64,000 bases of DNA from CAZJYI01 sp964550025 (GCA_964550025.1 CAZJYI010000003.1:108230-172229); one strand, 5' to 3'; shown: positions 9,175-18,447, numbered from the stretch's first letter. Program-made: numbers and translations. The notes: generated by a model from the sequence alone, not told the origin.

Positions 9175-10212
9175 ATGAAGATCACCGGACCAAAGGCTCT
9201 GTGGATCTGCATCACAGCCGGTGCTGTTGCAGGTGCGACGTATCTGCTGGTCTCTCAGGAGCCGGACGCGAACCGTCGATTCAGCGGCGGCGCCTTTGAC
9301 GGGCACGCGAATGCGGTCTTGCTTCAGAATGCGCCTGCGGTGCACATTCCGCCACCGCGCTTCAGCGGGGGCGAGCTCGACGGAGTCTCTGCTTGTCGAA
9401 TCCTGGTGAATCCCGACCTGCCTTCTTCTGCGTCGCCACGCTTTGCGGGGGGATCGTTCGACGGGGCTTTCTGTTTGCCTTTCTTGCAGAACGAGCAGCC
9501 CCCCTATACTCCGTCCCCAAGATTCTCGGGGCACCACTATGACGGCTATGCGCTGGCACTGTATCTGGCGGGTTCCATCCCACCGGAGACCGGTTCCGAG
9601 CGTTTCTCGGGAGGCATCTACGACGGGTACTCCGTTGCTACACTGTTGGGATTGGGAGGTCCGGGGGCTGATGCATCCCTGCGCTATTCCGGTGGTTCCT
9701 TTGACGGTTCAGCCTTTGCGCTTTTCTCACCGAGTGGGAGCATCGGAGGTCTGTCGCCAAGATTTGGCGGTGGTGCTTTCAGTGGCTACGATTCGTCCGC
9801 TTTGTTCGGCCTCGCTATTCAACCCCTGTTGGACACTGATGGCGACGGTGTTCCCGACTGGTGGGAACTGCGGTGGTATCCCGGTCTGACCAACACCGAC
9901 GGTCGCGCTGACGGCGACCTCGACGGCATGCCAACGTTCGACGAGTTCATCGCCGATACAGACCCCACGGATGGACGGTCTTTCTTTCGCATCGCAGGTG
10001 TGACGACCACACCAAGCGGGATCAGCGTAACGCTACACTCCTCGTCGGCACGTGTCTACAGGCTCGACGCAACAACCGATGTCCGAGCAGGAGCCTGGAC
10101 TCCCGTGACTGACACGCCAACACCCGGGGATGTGTCCGGTACAACCACCTTAATCCACTCGAATCCCCCTGCGTCTTCAGCGTATCGTGCCGTCGTGGCA
10201 TTTCCCGAGTGA
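9175..10212 (+). CDS. exported protein with seven 27-residue repeats and a DTDPTD C-terminal module
   Basis: A 345-residue protein with an N-terminal hydrophobic segment (residues 8-26) acting as signal or anchor. Residues 35-212 hold seven copies of a motif like R-[FY]-[SAG]-G-G-x-[FY]-D-G-[Y], starting at residues 35, 62, 89, 116, 143, 170 and 196. The period is exactly 27 residues except the last step (26). Examples are RFSGGAFDG, RFAGGSFDG, RFSGGIYDG and RYSGGSFDG. Residues 219-256 are a calcium-binding-like DTDGDGVPDWWEL segment ending EFIADTDPTD, followed by a C-terminal beta domain also seen in other secreted proteins here. I do not know the repeat family. Regular Gly-rich repeats suggest a beta-solenoid or fibre-like surface structure. 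It sits 12 bases after the SUMF1-like gene. Confidence 0.8.
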   Translation: MKITGPKALWICITAGAVAGATYLLVSQEPDANRRFSGGAFDGHANAVLLQNAPAVHIPPPRFSGGELDGVSACRILVNPDLPSSASPRFAGGSFDGAFCLPFLQNEQPPYTPSPRFSGHHYDGYALALYLAGSIPPETGSERFSGGIYDGYSVATLLGLGGPGADASLRYSGGSFDGSAFALFSPSGSIGGLSPRFGGGAFSGYDSSALFGLAIQPLLDTDGDGVPDWWELRWYPGLTNTDGRADGDLDGMPTFDEFIADTDPTDGRSFFRIAGVTTTPSGISVTLHSSSARVYRLDATTDVRAGAWTPVTDTPTPGDVSGTTTLIHSNPPASSAYRAVVAFPE

Positions 10213-10325
10213 GAAAGAGGAAGCAGAAATGGCAGTCTGCCGAATGCGTGGTGCGGTCCTGGAGCCGATACATGAACTCCCAAGACGCAGCAATCTCGCT
10301 CTGGTCTTTTTTTCCGGCAGCGGTA

Positions 10326-10354
10326 TTGACGCCACCACGTGCGTCATGTAATAT
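10326..10354 (+). promoter_or_regulatory. sigma70-like promoter for a possible small RNA
   Basis: TTGACG (10326-10331), a 17-base spacer and TAATAT (10349-10354, 4 of 6). It points into a stretch with no coding region on this strand, but with two strong hairpins downstream. Confidence 0.35.
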
Positions 10355-10360
10355 GGTCTC

Positions 10361-10433
10361 GTTCGATCGGCCCGATTTCAGTGTCGGATCACCGATCGAG
10401 CTTGGGCCGCCTTCGGGCGGCCCCATCTTTATC
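10361..10433 (+). ncRNA. candidate small structured RNA
   Basis: Starting about 7 bases after a promoter-like sequence, the segment folds into two stems: TCGATCGG (10363-10370) with CCGATCGA (10392-10399), and GGGCCGCC (10404-10411) with GGCGGCCC (10416-10423) closed by a TTCG tetraloop, then CATCTTTAT. That is the layout of a short RNA ending in an intrinsic terminator. It lies antisense to the last bases of the DUF3800 gene. The alternative is simply a terminator between convergent genes. No known RNA family was recognised. Confidence 0.3.
10404..10430 (+). terminator. GC-rich tetraloop hairpin, probable terminator
   Basis: An eight-base-pair perfect stem with a TTCG loop, followed by CATCTTTAT on the plus strand. 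The T-run is short. It lies between convergent genes ending at 10212 (+) and 10429 (-). Confidence 0.45.
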
Positions 10434-11271
10434 TGCGGACAATCCCTTGAGGATCATCCCTCGCAGCCTGCTTGAAGCAGATGCCCGTCAGGTGGGCATC
10501 AAACATCTGGTGAATCCCGTACCTGCGGATTCTGGAAGTCGGCTGAACTTCGCGTTTCAAGAGGGCATAGGCGACGCAGTCGGCGAGCTGCACGAGGTAG
10601 GAACGATGTGACTTCCTGAACACGGGATCTTCGATGATGCGATCGGCTGTTATGCTCTTTGTCTTCCGTCCGCCCGGCCACGATCCGTATCTGGACGGGA
10701 TCGGATTGAAGGCTCTCATCTTGCGTACTGCCCGCTCTATCTCGTATTCCCTCCCCTCATCCGATATCAGTACCGCACGCGACTTGTACTTGAGCAACCG
10801 CGCTTCGATATCGCACCTCACTGCATCTGCCGTGGCGGGCCCAATGCAACCCATGAGCTCACGGCGTTTTGGGATTTCGACTCTCTCCATCTCCAGCATG
10901 GTGCGCTCTATCCTATTCGTCAAACGATCCCAGGCAATCATGTGCGGGTCAGTGTGCTCACTCTTGTTCAAGCACACGTTGAACAGCATGATCTCCGGCA
11001 GGCTGGCTATGAGCTTGAGCAATCCGTTGAAGATGCGTGCGCGTTCCCATTTCGTCACCACGCGATCGCTTATCCGGCCTCTTCCGGCCAAGAACTTGTG
11101 AGCGTGAATCTCCTTGCGGAGGAAGATCCCGTAGTCGTGCTTCAGCATCTCACGGTGCTTCCTCACCTCATCCAGACACTCTTTCCAGACAGAGTGTCGT
11201 ATCCCGATTGCAGACAGGCAGAACTTGCTCGTGTCATGTGATTCATCAACGTAGAAGAACCTGACAGGCAC
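10429..11271 (-). CDS. DUF3800 domain protein
   Basis: A 280-residue cytosolic protein. The GTG at 11271 is chosen because a perfect AGGAGGT lies 4 bases upstream and the DUF3800 opening FFYVDESHD then falls at residues 5-13, as is usual. DUF3800 proteins have an RNase H-like fold with conserved acidic residues. Here these may be the Asp/Glu of VDESHD, ISDEG near residue 195, and the late LVQLADCVAYAL block (about 240-251). The family is often found near mobile or defence genes, but its biochemical role is unknown. It is an isolated gene, convergent with the repeat-protein operon. Confidence 0.85.
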   Translation of the reverse strand: MPVRFFYVDESHDTSKFCLSAIGIRHSVWKECLDEVRKHREMLKHDYGIFLRKEIHAHKFLAGRGRISDRVVTKWERARIFNGLLKLIASLPEIMLFNVCLNKSEHTDPHMIAWDRLTNRIERTMLEMERVEIPKRRELMGCIGPATADAVRCDIEARLLKYKSRAVLISDEGREYEIERAVRKMRAFNPIPSRYGSWPGGRKTKSITADRIIEDPVFRKSHRSYLVQLADCVAYALLKREVQPTSRIRRYGIHQMFDAHLTGICFKQAARDDPQGIVRR

Positions 11272-11433
11272 GGATACCTCCTCTGTCCATCTCTCGCTAT
11301 GCAGGCTGCGTTCGTGAGGGTCCAGACTAGCAGCACATGCAGTCTGGCGCAACCTCTTGACCAGGCCATCCTGCCTGCGCATAGTACCGTGTCACCCGTG
11401 TTTCGCCCTGTCAAACGAGAGGAGGACCATACC

Positions 11434-12747
11434 ATGGAGAATACTCTCTCCCGGTCACGACGGTGTTTCCTTCGGTGTGGGGCCCGCGCGGTCGGGGCCG
11501 CGGTTGCTTTGCCCGCCGTCGTCCCGGCATCCGCTCTCGGGAGGGGCGGGCTTCACGCCCCGAGTGAGCGCGTCACCATGGGCTTCATCGGCGTGGGCGG
11601 CCAGGGCGGCGGGCACCTCCTGGGGGGCGCGTGGACCTACCTTACCGGGGGGTATGCCGCGCGGCCGGACGTCCAGGTGCTGGCCGTCTGCGATGTGTGG
11701 AAGAACCGGCGCGACCATGCCGCACAACGCGTGAATGAACACTATGCGAAACGGAGTGGAGAAACCGCGGACACGAGCTGCAAGGCGTACATCGACTTCC
11801 GCGACGTACTGGCGCGCGCTGACATCGACGCCGTGCTCATCGCGACACCCGCGCACTGGCACGCGCTGATGTCGATCATGGCCGTCAAGGCCGGCAAAGA
11901 CGTCTACTGCGAAAAGCCGACGGCGGGAACCATCCGGGAAAGCCGGGCCCTGCGCGCGACGGTGCGGCGTCACGGCCGCATCTTCCAGGCCGGCACGCAA
12001 CAACGCAGCGAGTACGGCGGGAAGTTTCGGCGCGCATGCGAATTCGTACACAGCGGCCGCGTCGGCAAGCTGAAGGCCATTTACGCGTACCGTGACGGTG
12101 GAGCCATTCGGTGGCCACGACGCTTCCGGCCGGGCCGCGATGTTCCCGCCGGTCTGGACTGGGACCTCTTCCTCGGCCCCGCCCCCTGGTTTCCTTTCGA
12201 CGGCAATACCGGCGCCCACCGCTTCGACATCGGCGAGCTCAACTGGGGGCAGCACCACTACGACATCGTCCAGTGGGCGGCCGGCGCCGACGATACCGGT
12301 CCCGTGGAGATCTTCATGGAGGGCGGGCGATCCAACTACCGCTACGCCGACGGCGTGACCGTGTACGGCAAGCCGTATCCCGGCGAGAAGATCGGCGGAT
12401 CCGGCGGCGCCTGTTTTGTCGGTACGGAGGGGCGGATCGCCGTCGACCGCAATGCGCTTGTGTCGGACCCGCCGGACTTGGTGCGGACACCTTTGAAGCC
12501 GGAAGAGACGCACCTGTATCACAGCGAGAGCCATTCGGGGAATTTCCTGGAGTGCGTTCGGTCGCGGAAGCGGACCATCTGCAACGAGGATGTCGCCCAC
12601 CGCGCGGCGAGCGCCCTGCTCCTGGGCGGCATCGCCAAGCAACTGAACCGGACAATCAAATGGGACCCGGAAGCGGAGCGATTCGACGACGACGAGCAGG
12701 CCACGCGCCTCCTGTCGATTGCCAAACGCCCGCCGTGGCAGGTATGA
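11434..12747 (+). CDS. Tat-exported Gfo/Idh/MocA family oxidoreductase
   Basis: A 437-residue protein, starting at an ATG 9 bases after GAGAGGAGGA. The N-terminus has a twin-arginine region (RSRRCFLRCGA) and a hydrophobic stretch to about residue 34. GFIGVGGQGGGHLLGG (residues 49-64) is the NAD(P)-binding loop. DAVLIATPAHWHALMSI and DVYCEKPTAGTIRESR are the conserved EKP-type catalytic block with its preceding strand. ELNWGQHHYDIVQWA supplies the usual His. The C-terminal WDPEAERF...A...RPPWQV is typical of the exported branch common in PVC bacteria. The reaction is probably NAD(P)-dependent oxidation of a sugar or inositol. The substrate is unknown. Confidence 0.9.
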   Translation: MENTLSRSRRCFLRCGARAVGAAVALPAVVPASALGRGGLHAPSERVTMGFIGVGGQGGGHLLGGAWTYLTGGYAARPDVQVLAVCDVWKNRRDHAAQRVNEHYAKRSGETADTSCKAYIDFRDVLARADIDAVLIATPAHWHALMSIMAVKAGKDVYCEKPTAGTIRESRALRATVRRHGRIFQAGTQQRSEYGGKFRRACEFVHSGRVGKLKAIYAYRDGGAIRWPRRFRPGRDVPAGLDWDLFLGPAPWFPFDGNTGAHRFDIGELNWGQHHYDIVQWAAGADDTGPVEIFMEGGRSNYRYADGVTVYGKPYPGEKIGGSGGACFVGTEGRIAVDRNALVSDPPDLVRTPLKPEETHLYHSESHSGNFLECVRSRKRTICNEDVAHRAASALLLGGIAKQLNRTIKWDPEAERFDDDEQATRLLSIAKRPPWQV

Positions 12748-12780
12748 GTATGCGGCGGAATCGGGCACATGCAGGGGGAG

Positions 12781-12810
12781 ATCCACTCGCTCACGCTCGT
12801 GGCTACAGGG
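12781..12810 (+). repeat. interspersed repeat, family A (one arm)
   Basis: ATCCACTCGCTCACGCTCGT followed by GGCTACAGGG. The same sequence recurs at 16545-16575 and, inverted, at 16490-16520. A diverged copy is at 23246-23275. The GGCTAC end matches the GCTAC terminus of the other repeat families. Confidence 0.75.
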
Positions 12811-12844
12811 ATATTGCGGAAAGACAGGATCTCGATTGCGGTGA

Positions 12845-12940
12845 TAGGGCTGAAAGCCCGACACATGCAAGCCCAGGGCGGAGCCCTGGGGGTATACGAC
12901 GGAGTGGATGACATTAGGGCTGAAGGCCCGACACAGACCC
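12845..12940 (+). repeat. interspersed palindromic repeat, family B (two units)
   Basis: AGGGCTGAAAGCCCGACACA begins the first unit, followed by AGCCCAGGGCGGAGCCCTGG. A second, shorter unit AGGGCTGAAGGCCCGACACA begins near 12915. The same family recurs at 36093-36280. Each unit is made of GGGCT/AGCCC-type inverted repeats. It lies just upstream of the HEAT/VCBS gene. Confidence 0.75.
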
Positions 12941-12967
12941 TCTGTATAGTAAGGAGATGTCGCGGAA

Positions 12968-15900
12968 ATGAAACCGAGCCTTCTCACTGCCCTGATCGCC
13001 GGCGCAACACTCTGTGTCTCCCCTGCCCGAGGCGCCGACACGGGCGACGAACAAGCTCTCATCGCCGTCTTGGAATCGGATGCGGGCGCGGCGGAAAAGG
13101 ACGCCGCTTGTGCGCGCCTCAAACGGGTAGGTACGGAACGTTGCGTGCCGGCGGTTGCGGCCCTGTTGTCCGACCCGGAGTTGTCGCACTCCGCGCGCTA
13201 CGTGCTCGAAGCCATGTCCGCACCCGAGGCCGGGTCCGCGCTGCTGGCTGCCGTGCGGAAGAGCGAAGGCACGGTCCGACTGGGCATTGTCAACAGCTTG
13301 GGCGCCCGGCGCGAGGCACGGGCTGTGGGCACCTTGACGACGCTGTTGGCCGCCGATCCTGCCACAGCCGCCGCGGCAGCCACGGCTCTCGGCCACATCG
13401 GCGGAGAGGAGGCACTGCAGGCTCTGCAGAACCAGCGCGCGAAAGCAACGGACGAGGCTCGTAGCGCCATGGACGACGGAATCCTGGGGTGCGCCCGACA
13501 ACTCCTCGACTCCGGCCAGCTGGATGCGGCTCGTGCGGCGTTCAAGAGCCTTCACGGGGCCGACCCTGCCGCCCCCGTTCGTGCCGCTGCTTACCAGGGG
13601 CTGGTCCTGGCCTCTGGCAAAGAGGGCCTGAATCTGGTTGTTGCTGCGCTACGCGGAGACAACACCGCCGACCGCCTCGGCGCGGTGCAATGTGTCCGGA
13701 AGCTCCAGGTGCCCGGGACGGCTGCTGTCCTCGCCGGACTGTTGCCTGACGTCCCGCCGCAATGCCAGGTCGCGCTCCTCGCGGCACTGGGCGACCGCGG
13801 AGACCCTGCCGCGGCGGAGGCTGTCACACGGCTGCTCGGCAGCGACAACGTGACCGTGCGCGATGCGGCAGTGGCAGCGATTGCCATCCTGGGAAGCGCT
13901 GACCAGGTCCCGGCGCTGGTCGAGATCGCGGCTACAACGTCGGGCAAACGGCAACGGGCGGTACGACAGGTGCTGACGCAGCCCCTGCGCGGCGACGTAA
14001 CCAAGACACTCGTGCGCATCGTGATCTCCGGGTCTCCCGCGGCCCGGCTCGAGGCCGCACGTACGCTTGTCAGGCGTGGCGCCGTGGATGCCGTCCCGGC
14101 CCTGCTGCCGATTCTCGGCGACAGCCGATCTGAAACACGGGATGCGGCTTCCGAGGCCGTCGGCCGATTGGCCGGGTCGGCAGCCCTGCCCCCGCTTGTT
14201 GACATGGTGGTCGCCGAGAGAGACGCCGAGAAGAGGGCGCTCATCGCTCGCACGGTCGAGGCGGTGTGCCGTCGCGTGGGCCAGAAAGCGGATGCCGCCG
14301 CAACCGCGTCCATCGTACGGGCCATGAAGCAGAAGGACGAGTCCGTCCGCCTGGCGTTGCTACCCTCCTGCAGTCATCTTGCCAGCGGCGAAATGCGACT
14401 CGTCCTCCGCCGGCTGGCCGGTTCACCGAGCGCCGCTGAGGCCGTGGCTGTCAGGCAGGCCATGTGCGAAACGCGCGACCCGGGGCTGTTGCCGGATGTC
14501 CTGGACATAGCCCGGGCTACGATCGGCAAGACGAGGACCAAAGCACTGCGGGGGGTAGTCAGGTTGGTAACGACACCGGAGAGCGCGCTGGATGCCAAAC
14601 AGCGGTGCAAAGCGCTGGCGAGAGTGCTCGACGCCGGCGCTACGAAGGAAGAAAAATGGCTGGCGCTTTCCGGCCTGGCGAAGCTACCGACGGTAGGGAG
14701 CCTGGACCTTGTGCTGCCGTATCTCAACGGCGCGGAGACGCGGGCCGAAGCGGCGAGGGCGATAGCGACCATAGCGGAACACACGGCGGCCGTCAATCCG
14801 GGGGCCACGATGAAGGCACTGGAAAGGGTCCTTGCCTCGGCAGCGGATGAGCGAACACGCGCGGCGGTCGAGGGGATTCGCAGCCGCATCCGCGCCACGG
14901 CTTCCTACCTTACCGCCTGGGAGGTGTCCGGACCGTACCTCAAGGAAGGGCGCAACTACGCGGCCTTGTTCGACATCGCGTTCCCACCCGAAACGCCGGG
15001 GGCCGAGGTCAAGGACTGGCGCCCGCTGCCGGCCGCCACCGACCCGGAGCGTCCGTGGCTCATGGACCTGCTCAAGGCAATTGGCGGGCACCAGCGGGTA
15101 GCGTATGTTCGAGCGCAACTCGTGTCGGAGAAGCGCCAACCCGTTCGACTGGAGATCGGCAGCGACGACGGAATCAAAGTCTGGCTGAACGGCAAGTTGC
15201 GCCACGCCAACAACACGGCCCGTCCCATCCGCCCGGGTTCGGACAAGGTCAGGGCGGTGCTCAGAGAGGGCCGCAACGACCTCATGATCAAGATCACGCA
15301 GAACATCATGGGTTGGGAATACTGCGTGCGCGTGGTGAAGCCTGACGGTGCCCCGCTGGACGGGATCCCCGCGGCAAAACCGCCCGCTGTCGTGCCGGCG
15401 GCCGCATCTTCCCCCCTGCGCAGACCGGATGACCGCTTCCTGCACAAGGTGGTCGATAGGGCCTTTCGCAGCGAAGGCGTCGCCGTGGCCGATTTCGACG
15501 GGGACGGTCAGCTCGACATCGCAACGGGGAACGTCCTCTACAAGGGCCCGGACTGGAAACCGGATGCGATGCTGCCGGAGGCCATCAGCTACAAGCTCAA
15601 GGGGTACAGCCAGGAGTTCCTTTGTTTCGCGGATGACATCAACAACGACAGCAGGCCGGACCTCGTCGTCGTGGGTTTCCCCAACAACAAGACCTGGTGG
15701 CTGAAGAACCCCGGCAAGGCCGGCGGCCGGTGGTCGAGATGCGTGGCGGTCGAGAGAACCGGGAACGAGAGTCCGCACTACCTCGACGCGGACGGAGACG
15801 GTCGCAGGGAATTGCTCTTCATGTCGGGCAAGGGGGTGGCCCTGGCTCGGCCGGGAGAGGACACGGCCAAACCGTGGGTGATCGATCCCGTCGGCAAGGC

Positions 15901-16495
15901 GGGCGACCCGAAACCGGGTCACGGGCTGGGCGTGGGTGACATCAACGGCGACGGGAGAAACGACATCCTCTGCCCCCATGGCTGGTGGGAGCAACCCGCC
16001 AACGGAAAGACAAGGCCCTGGACGTTCCACCGCGCCGTGCTCGGCAAGGATACGGCCCAGCTCTGCGTCTACGACGTGGACGGGGACGGCGACAGCGACG
16101 TGGTAAGCAGCAGCGCACATCGCTACGGCCTGTGGTGGTACGAGCAGACCGGCGACAGCACGTGGCGCCGGCACGACATCGACAACTCGATCTCACAGCT
16201 CCACGCCTTGCACCTGGCGGACATCAACGGCGACGGACTGCACGACATCGTCACGGGCAAACGGTTCTGGGCTCACAACGGACGCGACCCGGGCGGCAAC
16301 GAACCGGCCATGCTGTGCTGGTACGAGCTGCAGCGCGAGGGGCGCGAGGTCCGGTGGGTGCGTCACGACATCGATGCCGATAGCGGTGTGGGATTGCATT
16401 TTCGGATCGTGGACTTGAACGGCGACGGCCGCCCGGACATCGTGACGTCCAACAAGAAGGGTGTGCACGTGTTCGTGCAGAACGGTGGCCTGTAG
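12968..16495 (+). CDS. secreted HEAT-repeat / VCBS (FG-GAP) protein
   Basis: An 1175-residue exported protein with signal peptide MKPSLLTALIAGATLCVSPARGA and AAGGAG upstream. Residues 25-620 are HEAT-type helical repeats with the usual RxxAAxALGxIG pattern (TALGHIGGEEAL, ASEAVGRLAG). Residues 630-790 form a beta domain like those that bind carbohydrate (WEVSGPY, then EIGSDDGIKVWLNGKL). Residues 825-1175 hold about seven FG-GAP/VCBS blades with calcium motifs DFDGDGQLD, DINGDGRND, DVDGDGDSD, DINGDGLHD and DLNGDGRPD. It is probably a large surface or periplasmic scaffold involved in substrate binding. No catalytic motif is visible. The stop codon TAG lies inside the family A repeat. Confidence 0.85.
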   Translation: MKPSLLTALIAGATLCVSPARGADTGDEQALIAVLESDAGAAEKDAACARLKRVGTERCVPAVAALLSDPELSHSARYVLEAMSAPEAGSALLAAVRKSEGTVRLGIVNSLGARREARAVGTLTTLLAADPATAAAAATALGHIGGEEALQALQNQRAKATDEARSAMDDGILGCARQLLDSGQLDAARAAFKSLHGADPAAPVRAAAYQGLVLASGKEGLNLVVAALRGDNTADRLGAVQCVRKLQVPGTAAVLAGLLPDVPPQCQVALLAALGDRGDPAAAEAVTRLLGSDNVTVRDAAVAAIAILGSADQVPALVEIAATTSGKRQRAVRQVLTQPLRGDVTKTLVRIVISGSPAARLEAARTLVRRGAVDAVPALLPILGDSRSETRDAASEAVGRLAGSAALPPLVDMVVAERDAEKRALIARTVEAVCRRVGQKADAAATASIVRAMKQKDESVRLALLPSCSHLASGEMRLVLRRLAGSPSAAEAVAVRQAMCETRDPGLLPDVLDIARATIGKTRTKALRGVVRLVTTPESALDAKQRCKALARVLDAGATKEEKWLALSGLAKLPTVGSLDLVLPYLNGAETRAEAARAIATIAEHTAAVNPGATMKALERVLASAADERTRAAVEGIRSRIRATASYLTAWEVSGPYLKEGRNYAALFDIAFPPETPGAEVKDWRPLPAATDPERPWLMDLLKAIGGHQRVAYVRAQLVSEKRQPVRLEIGSDDGIKVWLNGKLRHANNTARPIRPGSDKVRAVLREGRNDLMIKITQNIMGWEYCVRVVKPDGAPLDGIPAAKPPAVVPAAASSPLRRPDDRFLHKVVDRAFRSEGVAVADFDGDGQLDIATGNVLYKGPDWKPDAMLPEAISYKLKGYSQEFLCFADDINNDSRPDLVVVGFPNNKTWWLKNPGKAGGRWSRCVAVERTGNESPHYLDADGDGRRELLFMSGKGVALARPGEDTAKPWVIDPVGKAGDPKPGHGLGVGDINGDGRNDILCPHGWWEQPANGKTRPWTFHRAVLGKDTAQLCVYDVDGDGDSDVVSSSAHRYGLWWYEQTGDSTWRRHDIDNSISQLHALHLADINGDGLHDIVTGKRFWAHNGRDPGGNEPAMLCWYELQREGREVRWVRHDIDADSGVGLHFRIVDLNGDGRPDIVTSNKKGVHVFVQNGGL

Positions 16496-16575
16496 CCACG
16501 AGTGTGAGCGAGTGGATATGGACACCGCCGGGCGTGCGGCGGAACATCCACTCGCTCACGCTCGTGGCTACAGGG
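16490..16575. repeat. family A inverted repeat pair, GTAGCC...GGCTAC
   Basis: The left arm CTGTAGCCACGAGTGTGAGC (from 16490) and right arm ending CTCGTGGCTACAGGG (to 16575) are near-perfect reverse complements of about 30 bases, separated by 24 bases that themselves contain CCGCC/GGCGG. The TAG in the left arm is the stop codon of the HEAT/VCBS gene (16493-16495). As RNA it would form a long hairpin directly after that gene and could act as a terminator or RNA-stability element. Confidence 0.8.
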
Positions 16576-16686
16576 AAACCCCCGGGATCCCCACGCCATC
16601 CCGGCCGGCACGATCCGGCGGGAGCGGTCCTTGACTGGACCCCCGCCCCCACGCACAATGCTGTTTCATCAACAGGAGGGACGATC

Positions 16687-18063
16687 ATGAAGAGACGGAA
16701 TCTGCTGAATCTGCTCATGTATGTAGTCGTGCTGGCGCTGACCGGGATTACAACGGCGGCTGTTGAGAAGCCCAACATCATCTACATTCTCGTCGACGAC
16801 ATGGGGTACGGGGATCCGAGTTGCTTCGGACAGAAGACGCTGAAGACGCCACACCTCGACGCGATGGCAGAGGGGGGCCTTCTCTTCACCCAGCATTACG
16901 CCGGCTCAACGGTCTGTGCGCCGTCCCGTTGCGTTCTGATGACCGGTCTCCATACGGGCCACTGCCGGGTACGCACCAACGGCAACGAGAAGCTGACGGA
17001 TGCCGATATGACCGTGGCGCAGGTCTTGAAGAAGGCCGGATACCGCACGGGGTGTATCGGCAAATGGGGTGTCGGACGACCCGGCCTGACGGACCCCAAC
17101 GACCGCGGGTTCGATTACTTCTATGGCTATGTCTGCATGAACCACGCTCACAACTGCTACCCGAACTTCATCGTTAGAAATGGCGAGAAGGTCCCGCTTC
17201 GGAATGTCCTGGAAGAGAAGTGGCGGAACCACCGGTACCCCGGCACGGGAGTCGCCGCGAAGAAGGTCGATTTTGTACCGCACCTCTGCCAGAAGGAAGT
17301 CGTGCAGTTCATCGACCGCAACAAGGCGAAACCGTTCTTCCTCTACTACGCGCTGAACATCCCGCACGCCAACAACGAAGGCGGCAGGCAAGGCATGGAA
17401 GTGCCATCCCACGGCGAGTTTGCCGACAAGGACTGGCCTGAGCCCGAGAAGGGGTTCGCCGCGATGATCAGCTACATTGACGGATACGTGAAAGAGATCC
17501 TCGACAAGCTGCACGCGGAAGGCCTGGAGAAGAAGACGCTCGTATTGTTCACGAGCGACAACGGTCCGCACCAGGAAGGCGGACACCAGATGGAGTACTT
17601 CGACTCCAATGGCCCGCTCCGCGGCAAGAAGCGCGATCTGTACGAGGGCGGCGTGCGGGTCCCGACGATTGCCCGCTGGCCGGGCGTCATCAAGCCGGGC
17701 GGGAAGACCGACCACGTCTCGGGATTCCAGGACATGCTGCCCACGTTCGCGGAGCTCGCCGGCGTGGAGGCCCCGAAGACCGACGGCATCTCGATGGCGG
17801 CGACGCTGCTGGGTAAGGGTGGGCAGAAGAAGCACGAGTACCTGTACTGGGAGTTCTACGAGGGCGGCGGGAAGAAGGCCGTGCTGAAGGGGAAATGGAA
17901 GGGCATTCGCCTCAACACCTACAAGAAGCCCGATGGCCCGATCGAGCTCTATGACATCACCGCGGACCTCTCCGAGCAGAAGAACGTGGCGTCAGAGCAT
18001 CCGGAGATCGTCGCCGACATGGCCCGTATCATGAAGGCGGAGCACACGGATCGGAAGAAGTGA
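16687..18063 (+). CDS. secreted sulfatase
   Basis: A 458-residue exported type I sulfatase. The ATG at 16687 follows ACAGGAGGG and leaves the signal peptide MKRRNLLNLLMYVVVLALTG. IIYILVDDMGYGD (residues 30-42) supplies metal-binding Asp residues. STVCAPSRCVLMTGLHTG carries the C-x-P-S-R signature with Cys77 as the residue converted to formylglycine. KTLVLFTSDNGPH is the second metal-binding block, and GGVRVPTIARWPG follows. The length is normal. It hydrolyses a sulfate ester, probably on a polysaccharide. No formylglycine-generating enzyme is convincingly encoded in this window. It is not closely linked to other catabolic genes except the HEAT/VCBS gene upstream. Confidence 0.92.
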   Translation: MKRRNLLNLLMYVVVLALTGITTAAVEKPNIIYILVDDMGYGDPSCFGQKTLKTPHLDAMAEGGLLFTQHYAGSTVCAPSRCVLMTGLHTGHCRVRTNGNEKLTDADMTVAQVLKKAGYRTGCIGKWGVGRPGLTDPNDRGFDYFYGYVCMNHAHNCYPNFIVRNGEKVPLRNVLEEKWRNHRYPGTGVAAKKVDFVPHLCQKEVVQFIDRNKAKPFFLYYALNIPHANNEGGRQGMEVPSHGEFADKDWPEPEKGFAAMISYIDGYVKEILDKLHAEGLEKKTLVLFTSDNGPHQEGGHQMEYFDSNGPLRGKKRDLYEGGVRVPTIARWPGVIKPGGKTDHVSGFQDMLPTFAELAGVEAPKTDGISMAATLLGKGGQKKHEYLYWEFYEGGGKKAVLKGKWKGIRLNTYKKPDGPIELYDITADLSEQKNVASEHPEIVADMARIMKAEHTDRKK

Positions 18064-18126
18064 ACACAAGGGCCACCAGATCGCCTGCGACCACGCTTGC
18101 GTAACGGGAATACCCAGCGGGGCAAT

Positions 18127-18447
18127 TCAGTGCTGAGTCTGTCGGCGCAGACGTCCACGCCACTTTTCAGGGTCCTGAGAACAGTGGAACACTGAGTAGA
18201 CAATGCAGCGGTCGCCTGCCTCGTCGATCTCGAAGAAGACCGCGAAAGGAAAACGGCGAAGGAGTGCTCGTCGATAGGTTTCATGGACGACGGGGTAGAT
18301 CAGCGGCCTGCGCTGGATCGACAGAAGTGCCACCTCGACACATCGGAGGAATTCCATTCCCAGGCCAAGGCTCTGGTCTTCGTACCACAAGTACGCATCC
18401 GCTATGTCGGCTTTGGCTTCAGGGACAAGTATCGGCGGCGAGATCAT
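18127..18447 (-). CDS. type II toxin, RelE/ParE family
   Basis: A 106-residue protein. The ATG at 18447 overlaps the antitoxin stop codon as ATGA, so translation is coupled. AKADIADAYLWYEDQSLGLG (residues 11-30) is the ParE-type alpha-helical hairpin. RRALLRRFPFAVFFEID and the C-terminal IVYSVFHCSQDPEKW form the typical beta-sheet core of this family. Members act either on ribosome-bound mRNA or on DNA gyrase, and sequence by eye does not decide which. The pair is on the strand opposite to the adjacent sulfatase. Confidence 0.88.
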   Translation of the reverse strand: MISPPILVPEAKADIADAYLWYEDQSLGLGMEFLRCVEVALLSIQRRPLIYPVVHETYRRALLRRFPFAVFFEIDEAGDRCIVYSVFHCSQDPEKWRGRLRRQTQH

